Notes: generated by a model from the letters alone, not told the origin. A stretch of 64,000 nt of DNA from CBDFKJ01 sp965248805 (GCA_965248805.1 CBDFKJ010000006.1:372001-436000), one strand, 5' to 3'; positions 1 to 8,869 are shown, numbered from the stretch's first letter. A program made the numbers and translations.

Positions 1-79
1 AGCGGACCGGTTGTTTTCCGTAGCGCGGCGTCTCAACGGGATCGGTGCCGACGCCGTCGAGGAACTTGAGGGAAACTGA
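1..79 (+). CDS. Tail assembly chaperone (gpG-like), C-terminal end only
   Basis: This is the last 25 codons of the tail assembly chaperone, cut by the window start. The full-length twin lies at 61415-61795 and encodes 126 residues. In lambda-like phages this protein (gpG) coats the tape measure during tail assembly. The frame ends at TGA 77-79, directly after a G GGA AAC heptamer at 70-76, so a fraction of ribosomes probably slips back one base and continues into the next frame to make a longer gpGT-like protein. The position just before the tape-measure gene is that of G and T in lambda. The identity of the family rests on position and the frameshift, not on a strong sequence motif. Confidence 0.75.
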   Translation, partial: ADRLFSVARRLNGIGADAVEELEGN

Positions 80-98
80 CGCGGCGGCCGAGCCGCCG
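70..98 (+). other. Programmed -1 ribosomal frameshift signal (slippery heptamer plus stem-loop)
   Basis: The heptamer GGGAAAC at 70-76 is read as G GGA AAC in the chaperone frame, matching the X XXY YYZ rule, and is followed at once by the stop TGA. After a 5-base spacer a GC-only hairpin follows: 7 bp stem (82-88 with 92-98) and a 3-base loop. Lambda uses GGGAAAG at the same place between G and T. A -1 slip joins the chaperone to the open frame that ends at 288. The same signal is conserved at 61396-61424. Confidence 0.85.
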
Positions 99-288
99 GT
101 TCCTGTTCTCTCTGGCTCGCGAGCTCGGCAAGACCGTGCACGAACTCGAAACCGGGATGGGCGCGCGCGAACTCGCCGAATGGGTCGCGGTGCTGCGCAT
201 CGAACGGCGCGAGGCCGATGAAGCCCAGCGCCGCCGGAGCCTCGAAGACGGCGTGCGCAGCAATCTGAGCAGAAAGCGGAGGCGCTAG
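70..288 (+). CDS. gpT-like extension made by -1 frameshift from the chaperone gene
   Basis: An open frame ends at TAG 286-288, three bases before the tape-measure ATG. It has no ATG, GTG or TTG before its conserved part and its upstream stop (67-69) overlaps the chaperone end, so it is best read as the extension produced by slipping at 70-76. The product contains LARELGKTVHELETGMGARE followed by LAEWVAVLRIERR. This helix pair resembles the minor tail protein T family, in which an ARELAEW-like stretch is typical. In lambda the GT fusion recruits tail tube protein to the tape measure. The family call is from memory of the motif; the frameshift logic is seen directly. Confidence 0.75.
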   Translation, partial: GKLTRRPSRRFLFSLARELGKTVHELETGMGARELAEWVAVLRIERREADEAQRRRSLEDGVRSNLSRKRRR

Positions 289-290
289 AC

Positions 291-2678
291 ATGGCACAGA
301 CCGTCGCCGCGCTGGTAACGGAACTGTCTGCGAACCATGCGGAGTTCCGGCGCGACATGGGCAAGGCCGCCGATGCCGTCAACTCATCGCGAGCGCGCAT
401 CAACCGCGAACTGGGCAAGATCGACAGGGGCTTCGGGCGACTGCGGAAGTCGGTCGGCCGGTCGATCAAATCGGCGCTCAGCTTCCGTGCCATCGTCGCC
501 GCGGCGGCCGGGTCGGCCGGCTTGGGACTGTTGATCAAGAGTTCCCTGGATGCCGCCGACAGTATCGCCAAGATCGCCGACAAGGCGGGCGTCTCGACCG
601 ACTTCCTGCAGGAACTCCGCTTTGCCGGTTCGCAGACCGGCGTCGCCGGGCGCGATATCGACGATGCGTTCACGCGGCTGAACCGCCGGCTTGGTCTGTT
701 CGTCACCAACGGCGGCGGCCCGGCGGCGGTCGGTTTCAAGGAACTCGGCATCAGCGCGCGCGACGCCGCCGGCGCCGTCCGCTCGACCGAGTCCGTGTTC
801 GACGAGATCGTGGCCAAGCTGGAGACCTACGAGAACACGGCGCAGCAGGCCGCGATCGCCTCTGCGTTCTTCGGCGAGGACGCCGGACCGCGGCTGGTCA
901 ACCTGCTGTCGAAGGGCTCCGCCGGCGTTGACGAGCTGCGCCGGAAGGCCCGCGATCTCGGCATCGTGCTCGACGAGCAGCTGTTGCGGAAATCCGAGCA
1001 GGCCAACGACCAGCTCGATGCGCTCGCCAGAACCCTGAAGGCGCAAGTCTTGACGGCCGTGATCGAGAACGCCGACCAGATCAAGGATTTTGCGACGGTC
1101 CTACAGGACAAACTGCCCGGAGCGCTCAGAACAACGATAACGCTCGTCAAGGAGCTGGCCGACAATCTTGCCCTCGTCGGCCTCGTCATCGCCGGCTTTA
1201 GCGGCGCGAGTGCGGGTGCCAGGATCGGTGCAACGTTCGGACCCAAGGGCGCGCTCGTCGGCGGTGTGGCCGGCGCGGCGGCGGCCGTCGGCAGCACGTT
1301 TCTCGCGATGGAGTACCTCAAGAGCCTCACGGACGCGGCCGAAGAAAATATCGACGTAAGGGTCGCCGAGATCCAGGCCAAGATCGCCAAGCTGGACAGA
1401 GTCTCCGGTGTCGCGAGGGCCAACGCTCAGGGGCAAATCAAGAATCTGAACGCGGAACTGGAAACCCTAAAGGCCGCGAAGGAAGAGCTTTCCGAGCGCG
1501 CAGTTTTGCAGCCTGGAGGCGGCACGCCGACGCTGGCCGCGATCACCGCGACCCCGGCAACGGACCCCGGCGGGAACGTCATCAAGGGCCTGCGGTTTGA
1601 ATTGGAGCAGCTCCATCGGACGAGTCAGGAACGCGAGCTGTACAACCGGTTGCGGCAGGCGGGCGTCGCCATCGGTACCGAGGAAGGGAGACAGATCAAG
1701 GAACTGGTCAGCGACCTCCAGGCGAAAAAGGCCGCCGATCAGCTGGCCGCCGAAGCGACAAGGGATCATCAAGCCGCCATCCAGGAGACCAAGCGCGAGA
1801 TCGAGTCTCTGGTCGACGCGACACGCACCCCCCTCGAACGTTTCCACAAATCCTTCCTGGATCTCACCAAACTCGCCGGCGAGTCGCCGGACGTGTGGAA
1901 AGCGGCCGGCCGCGCCATGTCTCAGGCAGCGAAAGAGGCGGCCGAATGGGACAAGGAGATCGCGGCCGGCGGCGACGACTTGCAGAAGTTCAACGCCGAG
2001 ATCGAGCGCCTCAACGACCTGGTCATGCGCGGCAGGATCAGCTGGGACGATTACCGCCGCAGCCTCCGGCGGGCGCAAGACCACTTCGATGAAGCCGCCG
2101 AACGGTCGCGCGAGCTCAAGCGGCTATCGGAGGAACTCGGCAACACCCTTGGCGGCGCGTTCGAGGACGCGATCCTGTCGGGCCGAAAGCTCGGCGAGGT
2201 GCTGCGGTCTCTGGCCCAAGACATCATGGGCCTGATCATCCGAAGCCAGATCACCGCGCCGTTGTCCGACGGCCTCGGCGACGCTCTGGGAGGCGTGCTG
2301 CGCGCAATTCTTGGTGGTTCGACGCCGGCGCTCCCGGCGGGTTCGCCGACGATACCTGTGAAAATCGAGCGGCTGCCGCCGATCGGCCCGCGAGCCCGAG
2401 GCGGGCCGGTTCAGGCGAACAACCTCTATCTCGTCGGTGAAGAGGGGAAGGAGCTGTTCGAGCCTCGAACGGCGGGCCGGGTCGTCCCGAATTCCGAGCT
2501 CGGCGCCGGCTCGATAGATGTCGATATCAATTTCGTCAATCAGGGTACGCCGAAGCGCGAGGTCGACCGCGATGTGCGCTTCGACGGCGAGCGCTGGGTG
2601 CTCTCCCTGGTCGCCGACGATATCGAGACCAACGGCAAGGTCGCCAAGGCAATCGACGCCCGCCAGATGGCGTTCTGA
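291..2678 (+). CDS. Phage tail tape measure protein
   Basis: This 795-residue protein sets tail length and occupies the tail lumen before DNA ejection. It is rich in Ala, Lys, Glu and heptad-like helices. A Gly/Ala-rich hydrophobic stretch lies at residues about 286-343, and a C-terminal segment with RGGPVQANNLYLVGEEGKE (residues about 702-722) matches the usual end of siphovirus tape measures. The ATG at 291 has a GGAGG Shine-Dalgarno sequence 8 bases upstream. It follows the chaperone/GT pair and its TGA overlaps the next ATG by one base. The twin at 58816-61203 has the same length. Function is assigned by composition, C-terminal motif and gene order. Confidence 0.9.
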   Translation: MAQTVAALVTELSANHAEFRRDMGKAADAVNSSRARINRELGKIDRGFGRLRKSVGRSIKSALSFRAIVAAAAGSAGLGLLIKSSLDAADSIAKIADKAGVSTDFLQELRFAGSQTGVAGRDIDDAFTRLNRRLGLFVTNGGGPAAVGFKELGISARDAAGAVRSTESVFDEIVAKLETYENTAQQAAIASAFFGEDAGPRLVNLLSKGSAGVDELRRKARDLGIVLDEQLLRKSEQANDQLDALARTLKAQVLTAVIENADQIKDFATVLQDKLPGALRTTITLVKELADNLALVGLVIAGFSGASAGARIGATFGPKGALVGGVAGAAAAVGSTFLAMEYLKSLTDAAEENIDVRVAEIQAKIAKLDRVSGVARANAQGQIKNLNAELETLKAAKEELSERAVLQPGGGTPTLAAITATPATDPGGNVIKGLRFELEQLHRTSQERELYNRLRQAGVAIGTEEGRQIKELVSDLQAKKAADQLAAEATRDHQAAIQETKREIESLVDATRTPLERFHKSFLDLTKLAGESPDVWKAAGRAMSQAAKEAAEWDKEIAAGGDDLQKFNAEIERLNDLVMRGRISWDDYRRSLRRAQDHFDEAAERSRELKRLSEELGNTLGGAFEDAILSGRKLGEVLRSLAQDIMGLIIRSQITAPLSDGLGDALGGVLRAILGGSTPALPAGSPTIPVKIERLPPIGPRARGGPVQANNLYLVGEEGKELFEPRTAGRVVPNSELGAGSIDVDINFVNQGTPKREVDRDVRFDGERWVLSLVADDIETNGKVAKAIDARQMAF

Positions 2679-3058
2679 TGGCGGCCTGGCCCGAGTATGC
2701 GGCGGTCGCGGCCGACGGCTACAGCGCCGGCCAGGACGGCGATGTCGCCCGCACGCCGTTCGCGGACGGCCTGGTGCGCCAGGAGAAGCGATTCACCGCG
2801 GCGCTCAGCGTGCGCCGTCTCACCGCCTATCTGGCCGACGACGATGCATATGTGCGCTTTCGCACCTGGGCCACCGAGGACGCTCACCGCTGGTTCGCCT
2901 GGGCCGACCCCGAAGACGGTCTGGTGCGCGAGGTGCGGGTGCGCGGCGGCGCCGGCGGCATCCAATACCAGGCGCTCGGCACCGGCAGTCGCCGGCGTTG
3001 GGTCCTGACTTGCGAGCTGGAGGGCTACATGAGCCGAACCATAGAGACGGGAGTCTGA
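2678..3058 (+). CDS. Putative minor tail protein (126 aa), gpM-like position
   Basis: The 126-residue product starts at an ATG overlapping the tape-measure stop (ATGA). It opens with an Ala/Tyr-rich segment and has a compact, aromatic-rich, beta-like middle (VRFRTWATEDAHRWFAWADP) and a C-terminal strand WVLTCELEGYMSRT. It lies between the tape measure and the tail-tip genes, where siphoviruses encode distal or minor tail proteins. I do not recognise the exact family; the role in capping the tail tube or joining it to the baseplate is inferred from position. The twin at 58436-58816 is the same length with one visible change (V to M in DGLV/DGLM). Confidence 0.7.
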   Translation: MAAWPEYAAVAADGYSAGQDGDVARTPFADGLVRQEKRFTAALSVRRLTAYLADDDAYVRFRTWATEDAHRWFAWADPEDGLVREVRVRGGAGGIQYQALGTGSRRRWVLTCELEGYMSRTIETGV

Positions 3059-3060
3059 TC

Positions 3061-3438
3061 ATGGGACTAAAGACCGAAGGCGAGAAACTGTGTTTCCAGG
3101 GCGGGCTGTTGTCGGCCACGGTGCATGTGGCCTTGCACACCGCCGACCCGGCGGCCGCCAACGAACTCAGCGGCAACAACTACGCCCGCGTCGCCGTGAA
3201 TGCCGCGGATTGGACCATCAATGCGGGAAACGGGAGAGCCTCGAACACGAACGACATCCGGTTCCCCACGCGCACGGCTACCTGGAGCAAGCCGACGCAT
3301 GTCGGCCTGTGGGACGCCGCCACGGGCGGCGACTTGCTGCTGTCCCTCGCCCTCGATGAGGCCGTGCCGGCGCCTTCACCTTCGATCGACGTGGCCTTCG
3401 ACGCCGGCACGCTCATCTTCAATTTGAAGACCGACTAA
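3061..3438 (+). CDS. Phage tail fibre-like structural protein (125 aa)
   Basis: The product is a small, Asn/Thr-rich, beta-type protein with VHVALHTADPAAANELSG followed by NNYARVAV, then RFPTRTATWSKPTHVGLWDA and a C-terminal acidic-hydrophobic strand. The order 'trivial start, LHTADP, sGnnYaR, f.p.atg.w..vthvglwD' is what I recall from small phage tail fibre or virion proteins. The ATG lies two bases after the preceding TGA, so the genes are coupled. It sits between the minor tail protein and DUF1833 genes. The twin is at 58056-58433, differing by one residue (D to E before LLLSLALDEA). Confidence 0.75.
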   Translation: MGLKTEGEKLCFQGGLLSATVHVALHTADPAAANELSGNNYARVAVNAADWTINAGNGRASNTNDIRFPTRTATWSKPTHVGLWDAATGGDLLLSLALDEAVPAPSPSIDVAFDAGTLIFNLKTD

Positions 3439-3444
3439 CCGCGG

Positions 3445-4782
3445 ATGCCGGTTCGCCGTCTACGTCTGGCCGCTACCTTCACCGGCGGCCGACTCAAAGG
3501 CAGCGCACCGCTTCGGCTTCGGCGCCGCCTGCCTCTGGCCGCTACCTTCAGAGGCGCGGCGCTGGCAGGCAGTGCCCCGCTTCGGCTGCGGCGCCGTCTA
3601 CGTCTGGCCGCTACCTTCAAAGGCGGCCGACTCAGAGGCAGCGCACCGCTGCGGCTGCGATTGCCTCTCGCCGCTACCTTCACCGGCGCGGCGCTGGCAG
3701 GCAGTGCCCCGCTTCGGCTGCGGCGCCGTCTACGTCTCGCCGCCACCTTCAGAGGCGCGGCGCTGGCAGGCAGAGCCCCGCTGCGGCTGCGGCGCCGCCT
3801 GCCTCTGGCCGCTACCTTCAGAGGCGCGGTACTGGCCGGCAGAGCCCCGCTTCGGCTTCGGCGCCGTCTACGTCTGGCCGCTATCTTCAAAGGCGGTCGG
3901 CTCAGAGGCAGAGCCCCGCTGCGGCTGCGATTGCGTCTTGCAGCTACCTTCACCGACGCGGCGCTGGCAGGCAGTGCCCCGCTTCGGCTGCGGCGCCGTC
4001 TACGTCTCGCCGCCACCTTCAGAGGCGCGGCGCTGGCAGGCAGAGCCCCGCTGCGGCTGCGGCGCCGCCTGCCTCTGGCCGCTACCTTCAGAGGCGCGGT
4101 ACTGGCCGGCAGAGCCCCGCTTCGGCTTCGGCGCCGTCTACGTCTGGCCGCTATCTTCAAAGGCGGTCGGCTCAGAGGCAGAGCCCCGCTGCGGCTGCGA
4201 TTGCGTCTTGCAGCTACCTTCACCGACGCCGCGCTGACCGGCAGCGCCCCGCTGCGGCTGCGACTGCGTCTCGCCGCTACCTTCACCGGCGCCGCGCTGA
4301 CCGGTAGCGCCCCGCTTCAGCTGCTCCTGAAGCACCGTTACGACCGCGCCTTGCGCGCCAGCTCGCCGCTCGACCGGGTGCTCACCGCGCTGGAGATCCG
4401 CCATCCCGCGATCGTCGAGCCGGTGCGTGTGGTCAACGACGCCGACGATCACACCATCGAGGGCGAACGCTACGTGCGCCTGCGCTTCGGCGCCCGGTTC
4501 GCCGACGACGTCGAGGGCCGGGAACCGCGGGCTGAGCTGGTGATCGACAATGTCGGGCGCGAGCTGACGCAATGGATCGAGGCGGCGGGCGGCGGGGTCG
4601 GCGCCACCGTGCGCGTGATGCAGGTGGTCGACGACATGCCGGAATGGGAGATGACCATGGACGTCGCCCATATCCGCCTCGATCAGGAACGCGTGACCGC
4701 CCGGCTCGGCTTCGACCCGCTGCTCGGCCGCGCCGCCGTGACACTGCGCCACGATCCGCAAACCAGCCCAGGGCTGTTCTGA
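3445..4782 (+). CDS. DUF1833 tail protein with 13-unit N-terminal repeat array (445 aa)
   Basis: Residues 294-445 form a DUF1833-like domain: HPAIVEPVRVVNDADDH, PRAELVIDNVGRELT, and a terminal SPGLF, typical of the phage protein encoded just before an NlpC/P60 peptidase. Residues 5-293 are 13 tandem units of 21 or 23 residues, consensus RLxLAATFxGAALxGxAPLRL. The twin at 57321-58049 has the same 152-residue domain but only 4 units, so the array is variable in length. All units are multiples of three bases, which keeps the frame. The array may form a beta-rich stalk or be low-complexity spacer; I know no function for it. Its TGA overlaps the next ATG. Confidence 0.8.
   Translation: MPVRRLRLAATFTGGRLKGSAPLRLRRRLPLAATFRGAALAGSAPLRLRRRLRLAATFKGGRLRGSAPLRLRLPLAATFTGAALAGSAPLRLRRRLRLAATFRGAALAGRAPLRLRRRLPLAATFRGAVLAGRAPLRLRRRLRLAAIFKGGRLRGRAPLRLRLRLAATFTDAALAGSAPLRLRRRLRLAATFRGAALAGRAPLRLRRRLPLAATFRGAVLAGRAPLRLRRRLRLAAIFKGGRLRGRAPLRLRLRLAATFTDAALTGSAPLRLRLRLAATFTGAALTGSAPLQLLLKHRYDRALRASSPLDRVLTALEIRHPAIVEPVRVVNDADDHTIEGERYVRLRFGARFADDVEGREPRAELVIDNVGRELTQWIEAAGGGVGATVRVMQVVDDMPEWEMTMDVAHIRLDQERVTARLGFDPLLGRAAVTLRHDPQTSPGLF
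3457..4323 (+). repeat. Tandem repeat array, 13 units of 63/69 bp
   Basis: There are 13 in-frame units, with lengths in residues 21,23,23,21,23,23,23,21,23,23,23,21,21. A higher-order duplication is visible: a four-unit, 270-base block (about 3685-3954) recurs almost base for base at about 3955-4230. This points to recent unequal exchange or slippage. Because units lack stop codons in several frames, long spurious frames also occur on both strands here. The right-hand copy of the gene has only four units. Confidence 0.95.
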
Positions 4783-5171
4783 TGCACTGGGCCGAAGCCT
4801 ACGTCGGCCGTGCCTACGTCGAGGGCAGCTTCGACTGCGCGCACCTGGTGGCCAAGGTGCTGCGCGAGCGGTTCGGGCGTGACATCGCGCTGCCGTCCCA
4901 TGCCACGGGTGTCCGCGGCCGCGACGCCCAGATCGCCGCGCTCAAGGGCACGTTCGCCGCTGAGACCGTCACGCCCATAGAAGGCGACGGCGTTCTGATG
5001 CGCGCCGCCGGGCGCCGCCGCGGCCTCGGCCACCATATCGGCATCTGGTGCGATATCGCCGGCACACCGCACGTGCTGCACTGCCTCAAGGGCATCGGCG
5101 CCTGCCTGCACCCGCTGCGGGCACTCGGCCGCCACGGCCTCGAAACGACAGGGGTGTACCGGTGGCTCTGA
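4782..5171 (+). CDS. NlpC/P60-type tail peptidase (gpK-like)
   Basis: The 129-residue protein has the cysteine-peptidase layout: catalytic Cys in FDCAHLV (residue about 19), a His in GHHIGIWCD (residue about 83-84) and a later polar segment. It resembles C40 peptidases carried in siphovirus tail tips (lambda gpK-like), which probably cut peptidoglycan during entry. Its ATG overlaps the DUF1833 TGA (ATGA) and its own stop overlaps the start of the TipJ-like gene, so the three are translationally coupled. The twin at 56932-57321 has equal length; EGSFDCA becomes EDRFDCA, which leaves the Cys intact. Confidence 0.85.
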   Translation: MHWAEAYVGRAYVEGSFDCAHLVAKVLRERFGRDIALPSHATGVRGRDAQIAALKGTFAAETVTPIEGDGVLMRAAGRRRGLGHHIGIWCDIAGTPHVLHCLKGIGACLHPLRALGRHGLETTGVYRWL

Positions 5172-8100
5172 GCGCCGGCGCGCGCCGAGGCGTTGCGCCT
5201 GATCCGGGTTTCGTTGCGGCGGGGCAAAGCCCCGTTGCACGACCGGTGCATCGGCCCTGCACGGCGCTTGCACGGCACGGCGGGATCACCGCCGATCTGT
5301 GGCCGCACCCGCTGACCGCCGAGCGCCGCGAGACCCGCATTCGCGCGCTCGCGCCCGGCGCCACGCTGGCCGATCTGGTCGCCGCCGAATGGCCCGCGGG
5401 CGAGATCGCCGCGGCCGTCAACGGCCGGCCGGTGCCGCGCGAGGCCTGGCGCGCCACGGTGCTTGCCGAAGGCGACATCGTCACGCTCCGCGCCGCCATG
5501 CACGGCGGCGGCGATGATTCCGATCCCCTCCGCACGATGCTCCAGCTCGCCATCGTGGTGGCCTCGATCGCACTCCCCCATCTGGCGCCGGCGGGCTGGG
5601 GGCTTGTGACCGCGGCCGGCGGGCTCACCCTCAAGGGCGCGCTCATCAGCGGCGCCATCAGCCTCGTCGGCGGCCTGATCGTCAATGCCCTCGCTCCGCC
5701 GCGCCTGCCCAGGGCGCCCGACGCCGGCACCGCCGCGGCGGCGGCCGAACCGGTCTACTCGCTCGCCGGCGGCGCCAACCGGGCGCGCCTCTACGGTCCG
5801 CTGCTCCTGGTGCTCGGCACCCACCGCGTCTTTCCCGACTTGGGCGCCGCCGAATACACCGAGTTCGCCGGCGACGACCAGTACCTGCTCCAGATCTTCC
5901 ACTTCGGCCTCGGCGCGCTCGACATCGGCGGGCTCAGGATCGGCGACACGCCGCTCGGCAACTTCGATGAGGTGGAGACCGAGTTCGGCGATGCGCAGGG
6001 ACGGGTGACGCTGGTCGCCGGCAATGTCGACAGCGAAGCCGGCGCCGCGCTCGACGACACCGACTGGATCGAGCGCACCACCGCCGCGGATACCAAGCGG
6101 ATCGGCATCGACCTCGCCGGGACGCTGTTCCGGGTCTCCGATCAGGGCGGCGCTACGCGCCACACCGTCACCGTCGAGATCGAGTACTGGCCGCAAGGCA
6201 ACGAGAGCCTGAAGACAAGCCACACCGTCACCCTGTCGAACGGCGACACCACGCCCTATCGCAAGACGCTCGCCTATGGTCTTGCCGCGGCCGGCACCTG
6301 GACCGTGCGCGTGCGCCGCACGAGCGCGCCCTCATCGAACGAGCGCATCCACGAAGCCATCACCTGGACGGCGCTCAGGTCCTACCAGCCCGACACCGGC
6401 GACTATGCCGGTCAGACCCGGTTGGCGCTGAAGATCCGCGCCTCGGGCCAGCTCTCGGGCCGGCTCGATCGGCTGTCGGCGACGGTCGGGCAGAAGATCC
6501 CGGTCTGGGACGGAACCCAATGGAGCGCGCCGCAGGTCTCCGGCAATCCCGCCTGGCTGTTCCGCTGGTATGCCCGCGGCATCCATATCGCAGGCAAGCC
6601 GGTCGCCGGCGCCGGTCTCGCCGAAACCCGCATCGACGACGAGACCATCAAGGCCTGGGGCGCCTGGTGCGACGCGCAGGGACTGCGCTGCGACTACGTC
6701 ATCGACCGCCGGACCACCCATGCCGAGGTGCTGACGCTGATCGCCCAGTGCGGGCGCGCCAATCCGAGTTGGCAGAGCGGCCGCCTCGGCGTGGTGTGGG
6801 ATGAGGCGGACAAGCCCGCGACCGCCCTGATCACGCCCGGCAACATCGTCGCCGGGAGCTTCGAGATCGACTACGCCGGCGGCCAGACGGCCGGCGAGAT
6901 CGCCTGCCGCTACATCGACCCCGATCTCGATTGGCAATACAACACCGTGCGCCGGGCGGTCCCCCGAGCCGCGCCCGGTGGCCATACCGCGACCCTGACG
7001 CTGGCCGGCGTCACCTCGCGCAGCCAGGCCGCGGCCGAATGCAACCTCCAGGCCGCCCGCCAGCTCTACCACCGCCGCCGTCTCAAGTGGGAGATGGGCG
7101 CCGAGGGCCTGGCCGTCGCCCGCGGCGATGTCGTTCACCTGACCGACGCCCTGATCGACGGCGGCGTCTCCGGGCGGCTCCACGGCGGCACTGCAGACCG
7201 CCTCCGGCTCAATCGGCCCGTCACCCTCTCCGGCGCCGACGACTACCTGCTATTGCGCCTGCCCGACGGCACACTCCACAATACCGCCGTCAACCACCCC
7301 GACGGCGCCGGCGGCGCCGGCGAGACCGATACCCTGGTGCTCGCCGAACCGTTGCCGGACGCGCCCGATACCCTCGGCGCCCTCGGCGCCAGCCCGCTCG
7401 ATACGCTGTGGCGGTTCTACCCCGGCGACGCGCCGCCGGCTCGGGTGCGCATCGTCGCCATGGAGCCCACCGCCGAGGGTCGCGTGCGCATCGAGGCCAT
7501 CGACGAGGTCGAGGCCTATTACCGCGCCGCCACGAGCGATCTGACGGTGCCGTTGCCGATGGTCGGGCACCGCCCGCCCCGGGTGCTGCACATCGCGCTC
7601 TCCGAGACCCTGATCCGCATCAGCAACGGCTTTGCCGTCGAGGTCGCCGCCAGCCTCACCGTCGCCGGCGACTGGCGCGGCGGCATCGTCCGCGCAGCGC
7701 TCGACGGCGGCCCGTTGCAGACAGTGGACAGGCTGATCGACGGCGCCACCGAAGCCTCGTGGCGCGTGCCGCCGTCGGGCAGGCTCACGATCACCGTCAT
7801 TCCCGGCACCGAGGCAGCGCCCGCCGGCGCGCCGTTCACCGTCGATTACACTATCCGCGGCAAGCTGGCGCCGCCGGGCAATGTCGCCGACTTCCTGGTC
7901 GATGCCCTGGGTGACGGCACACGGCGCTTCCGCTGGACCCCGCCGGCCGATCCCGATCTCGCCGGCTACCGCATCCGCCATGCCGAGGCGGTCGTCGGTG
8001 CAGCGGCGCCCACCTGGGACGCCATGACGCCGCTGCATAACGGGTTGCTCACCTCGTCGCCCCACGAGACCGTCGATCCCGGCGCCGGCCGCTGGACCTT

Positions 8101-8869
8101 CGCCATCCGCGCCGAGGACACCTCGGGCCTGCTCTCGGCCGCGGCCGCCGTCATCATCGCCGAGCTGCCCGATCCCCGCCTCGGCGACGCCTTTCTGTGG
8201 GAATGCCCTTCCGCCCGAGGCTGGCCCGGCACGATCGAGAGCGCCGTGCGCTCCGACGACGGCCGGGACGCGCTGGAGGGCGCCGGCGCCTACACCTGGG
8301 CCGACCTCGCCACCTGGAACGCCTGGACCTCGTGGGCGCTTGGCGACGGCGACGACGGCGCCACCGCCATGACCTACACCACCGAGCCCATCGACATCGG
8401 CGCCGAGGTACCGTTCTCGATCGCCTGGGAGGCCGAGACGGCCGGAAACGTGACGCTGCAGTACCGCACCGCCGACACCGCTTCCGGGCTGGCCACCGCC
8501 ACCTGGCAGGATAACGCGGCGGCCATGCTCATAACCGCGCGCCACCTGCAGCTGCGCTGGCAACTGACCGGCGACGGCGCCACCATGCTTAGCCTCGACC
8601 ACCTCTGCTACACCCTGCTCGGCACCGCCGCCGAGCAGAAGTTCCTCGACGCCGATACCAGCGACTGGAGCGGTTCGGCGAGCGGCGGGCGCGAGGTGCC
8701 GACCACGCTCGCGCGCGTCACCGATATCGACCTCACCCTGCAATCGGTCGGCGCCGGCTGGTCGTGGGTGCTCGACAACAAGAACGATCCCACCCGCATC
8801 AAGATCTTCGACGGCAGCGGCAATGCCGCCGACGCCACCGTCGACGCCGTCCTGCACGGCATCGCCTGA
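5162..8869 (+). CDS. TipJ-like host-specificity tail-tip protein (1235 aa)
   Basis: This large tail-tip protein is of the gpJ/TipJ type that contacts the host receptor. An N-terminal ubiquitin-like part (residues about 47-116, ending AVNGRPVPREAW and GDIVTLRA) recalls lambda gpI. It is followed by a Gly/Ala-rich hydrophobic stretch (about 123-180), the conserved GGANRARLYGPLLLVLGTHR, long beta-rich domains, and a fibronectin III-like domain near residues 900-1000 (PPADPDLAGYRIRHAE). I chose GTG at 5162, which overlaps the NlpC stop; the first 40 residues are less certain. The twin at 53243-56941 is 3 residues shorter and starts with TTG. Receptor-binding role is inferred from family. Confidence 0.88.
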   Translation: MALSAGARRGVAPDPGFVAAGQSPVARPVHRPCTALARHGGITADLWPHPLTAERRETRIRALAPGATLADLVAAEWPAGEIAAAVNGRPVPREAWRATVLAEGDIVTLRAAMHGGGDDSDPLRTMLQLAIVVASIALPHLAPAGWGLVTAAGGLTLKGALISGAISLVGGLIVNALAPPRLPRAPDAGTAAAAAEPVYSLAGGANRARLYGPLLLVLGTHRVFPDLGAAEYTEFAGDDQYLLQIFHFGLGALDIGGLRIGDTPLGNFDEVETEFGDAQGRVTLVAGNVDSEAGAALDDTDWIERTTAADTKRIGIDLAGTLFRVSDQGGATRHTVTVEIEYWPQGNESLKTSHTVTLSNGDTTPYRKTLAYGLAAAGTWTVRVRRTSAPSSNERIHEAITWTALRSYQPDTGDYAGQTRLALKIRASGQLSGRLDRLSATVGQKIPVWDGTQWSAPQVSGNPAWLFRWYARGIHIAGKPVAGAGLAETRIDDETIKAWGAWCDAQGLRCDYVIDRRTTHAEVLTLIAQCGRANPSWQSGRLGVVWDEADKPATALITPGNIVAGSFEIDYAGGQTAGEIACRYIDPDLDWQYNTVRRAVPRAAPGGHTATLTLAGVTSRSQAAAECNLQAARQLYHRRRLKWEMGAEGLAVARGDVVHLTDALIDGGVSGRLHGGTADRLRLNRPVTLSGADDYLLLRLPDGTLHNTAVNHPDGAGGAGETDTLVLAEPLPDAPDTLGALGASPLDTLWRFYPGDAPPARVRIVAMEPTAEGRVRIEAIDEVEAYYRAATSDLTVPLPMVGHRPPRVLHIALSETLIRISNGFAVEVAASLTVAGDWRGGIVRAALDGGPLQTVDRLIDGATEASWRVPPSGRLTITVIPGTEAAPAGAPFTVDYTIRGKLAPPGNVADFLVDALGDGTRRFRWTPPADPDLAGYRIRHAEAVVGAAAPTWDAMTPLHNGLLTSSPHETVDPGAGRWTFAIRAEDTSGLLSAAAAVIIAELPDPRLGDAFLWECPSARGWPGTIESAVRSDDGRDALEGAGAYTWADLATWNAWTSWALGDGDDGATAMTYTTEPIDIGAEVPFSIAWEAETAGNVTLQYRTADTASGLATATWQDNAAAMLITARHLQLRWQLTGDGATMLSLDHLCYTLLGTAAEQKFLDADTSDWSGSASGGREVPTTLARVTDIDLTLQSVGAGWSWVLDNKNDPTRIKIFDGSGNAADATVDAVLHGIA

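Noticed and set aside
3435..4286. Long open frames antisense and in the second + frame over the repeat array
   Set aside because: They arise because stop-free repeat units are multiples of three bases; they have no start site signals, and the + frame from 3445 alone continues into the conserved DUF1833 domain.
5794..6223. Long minus-strand frames opposite the TipJ-like genes
   Set aside because: They mirror third-position GC bias; the plus frame has conserved tail-tip blocks and is preserved between both copies with mostly mild substitutions.
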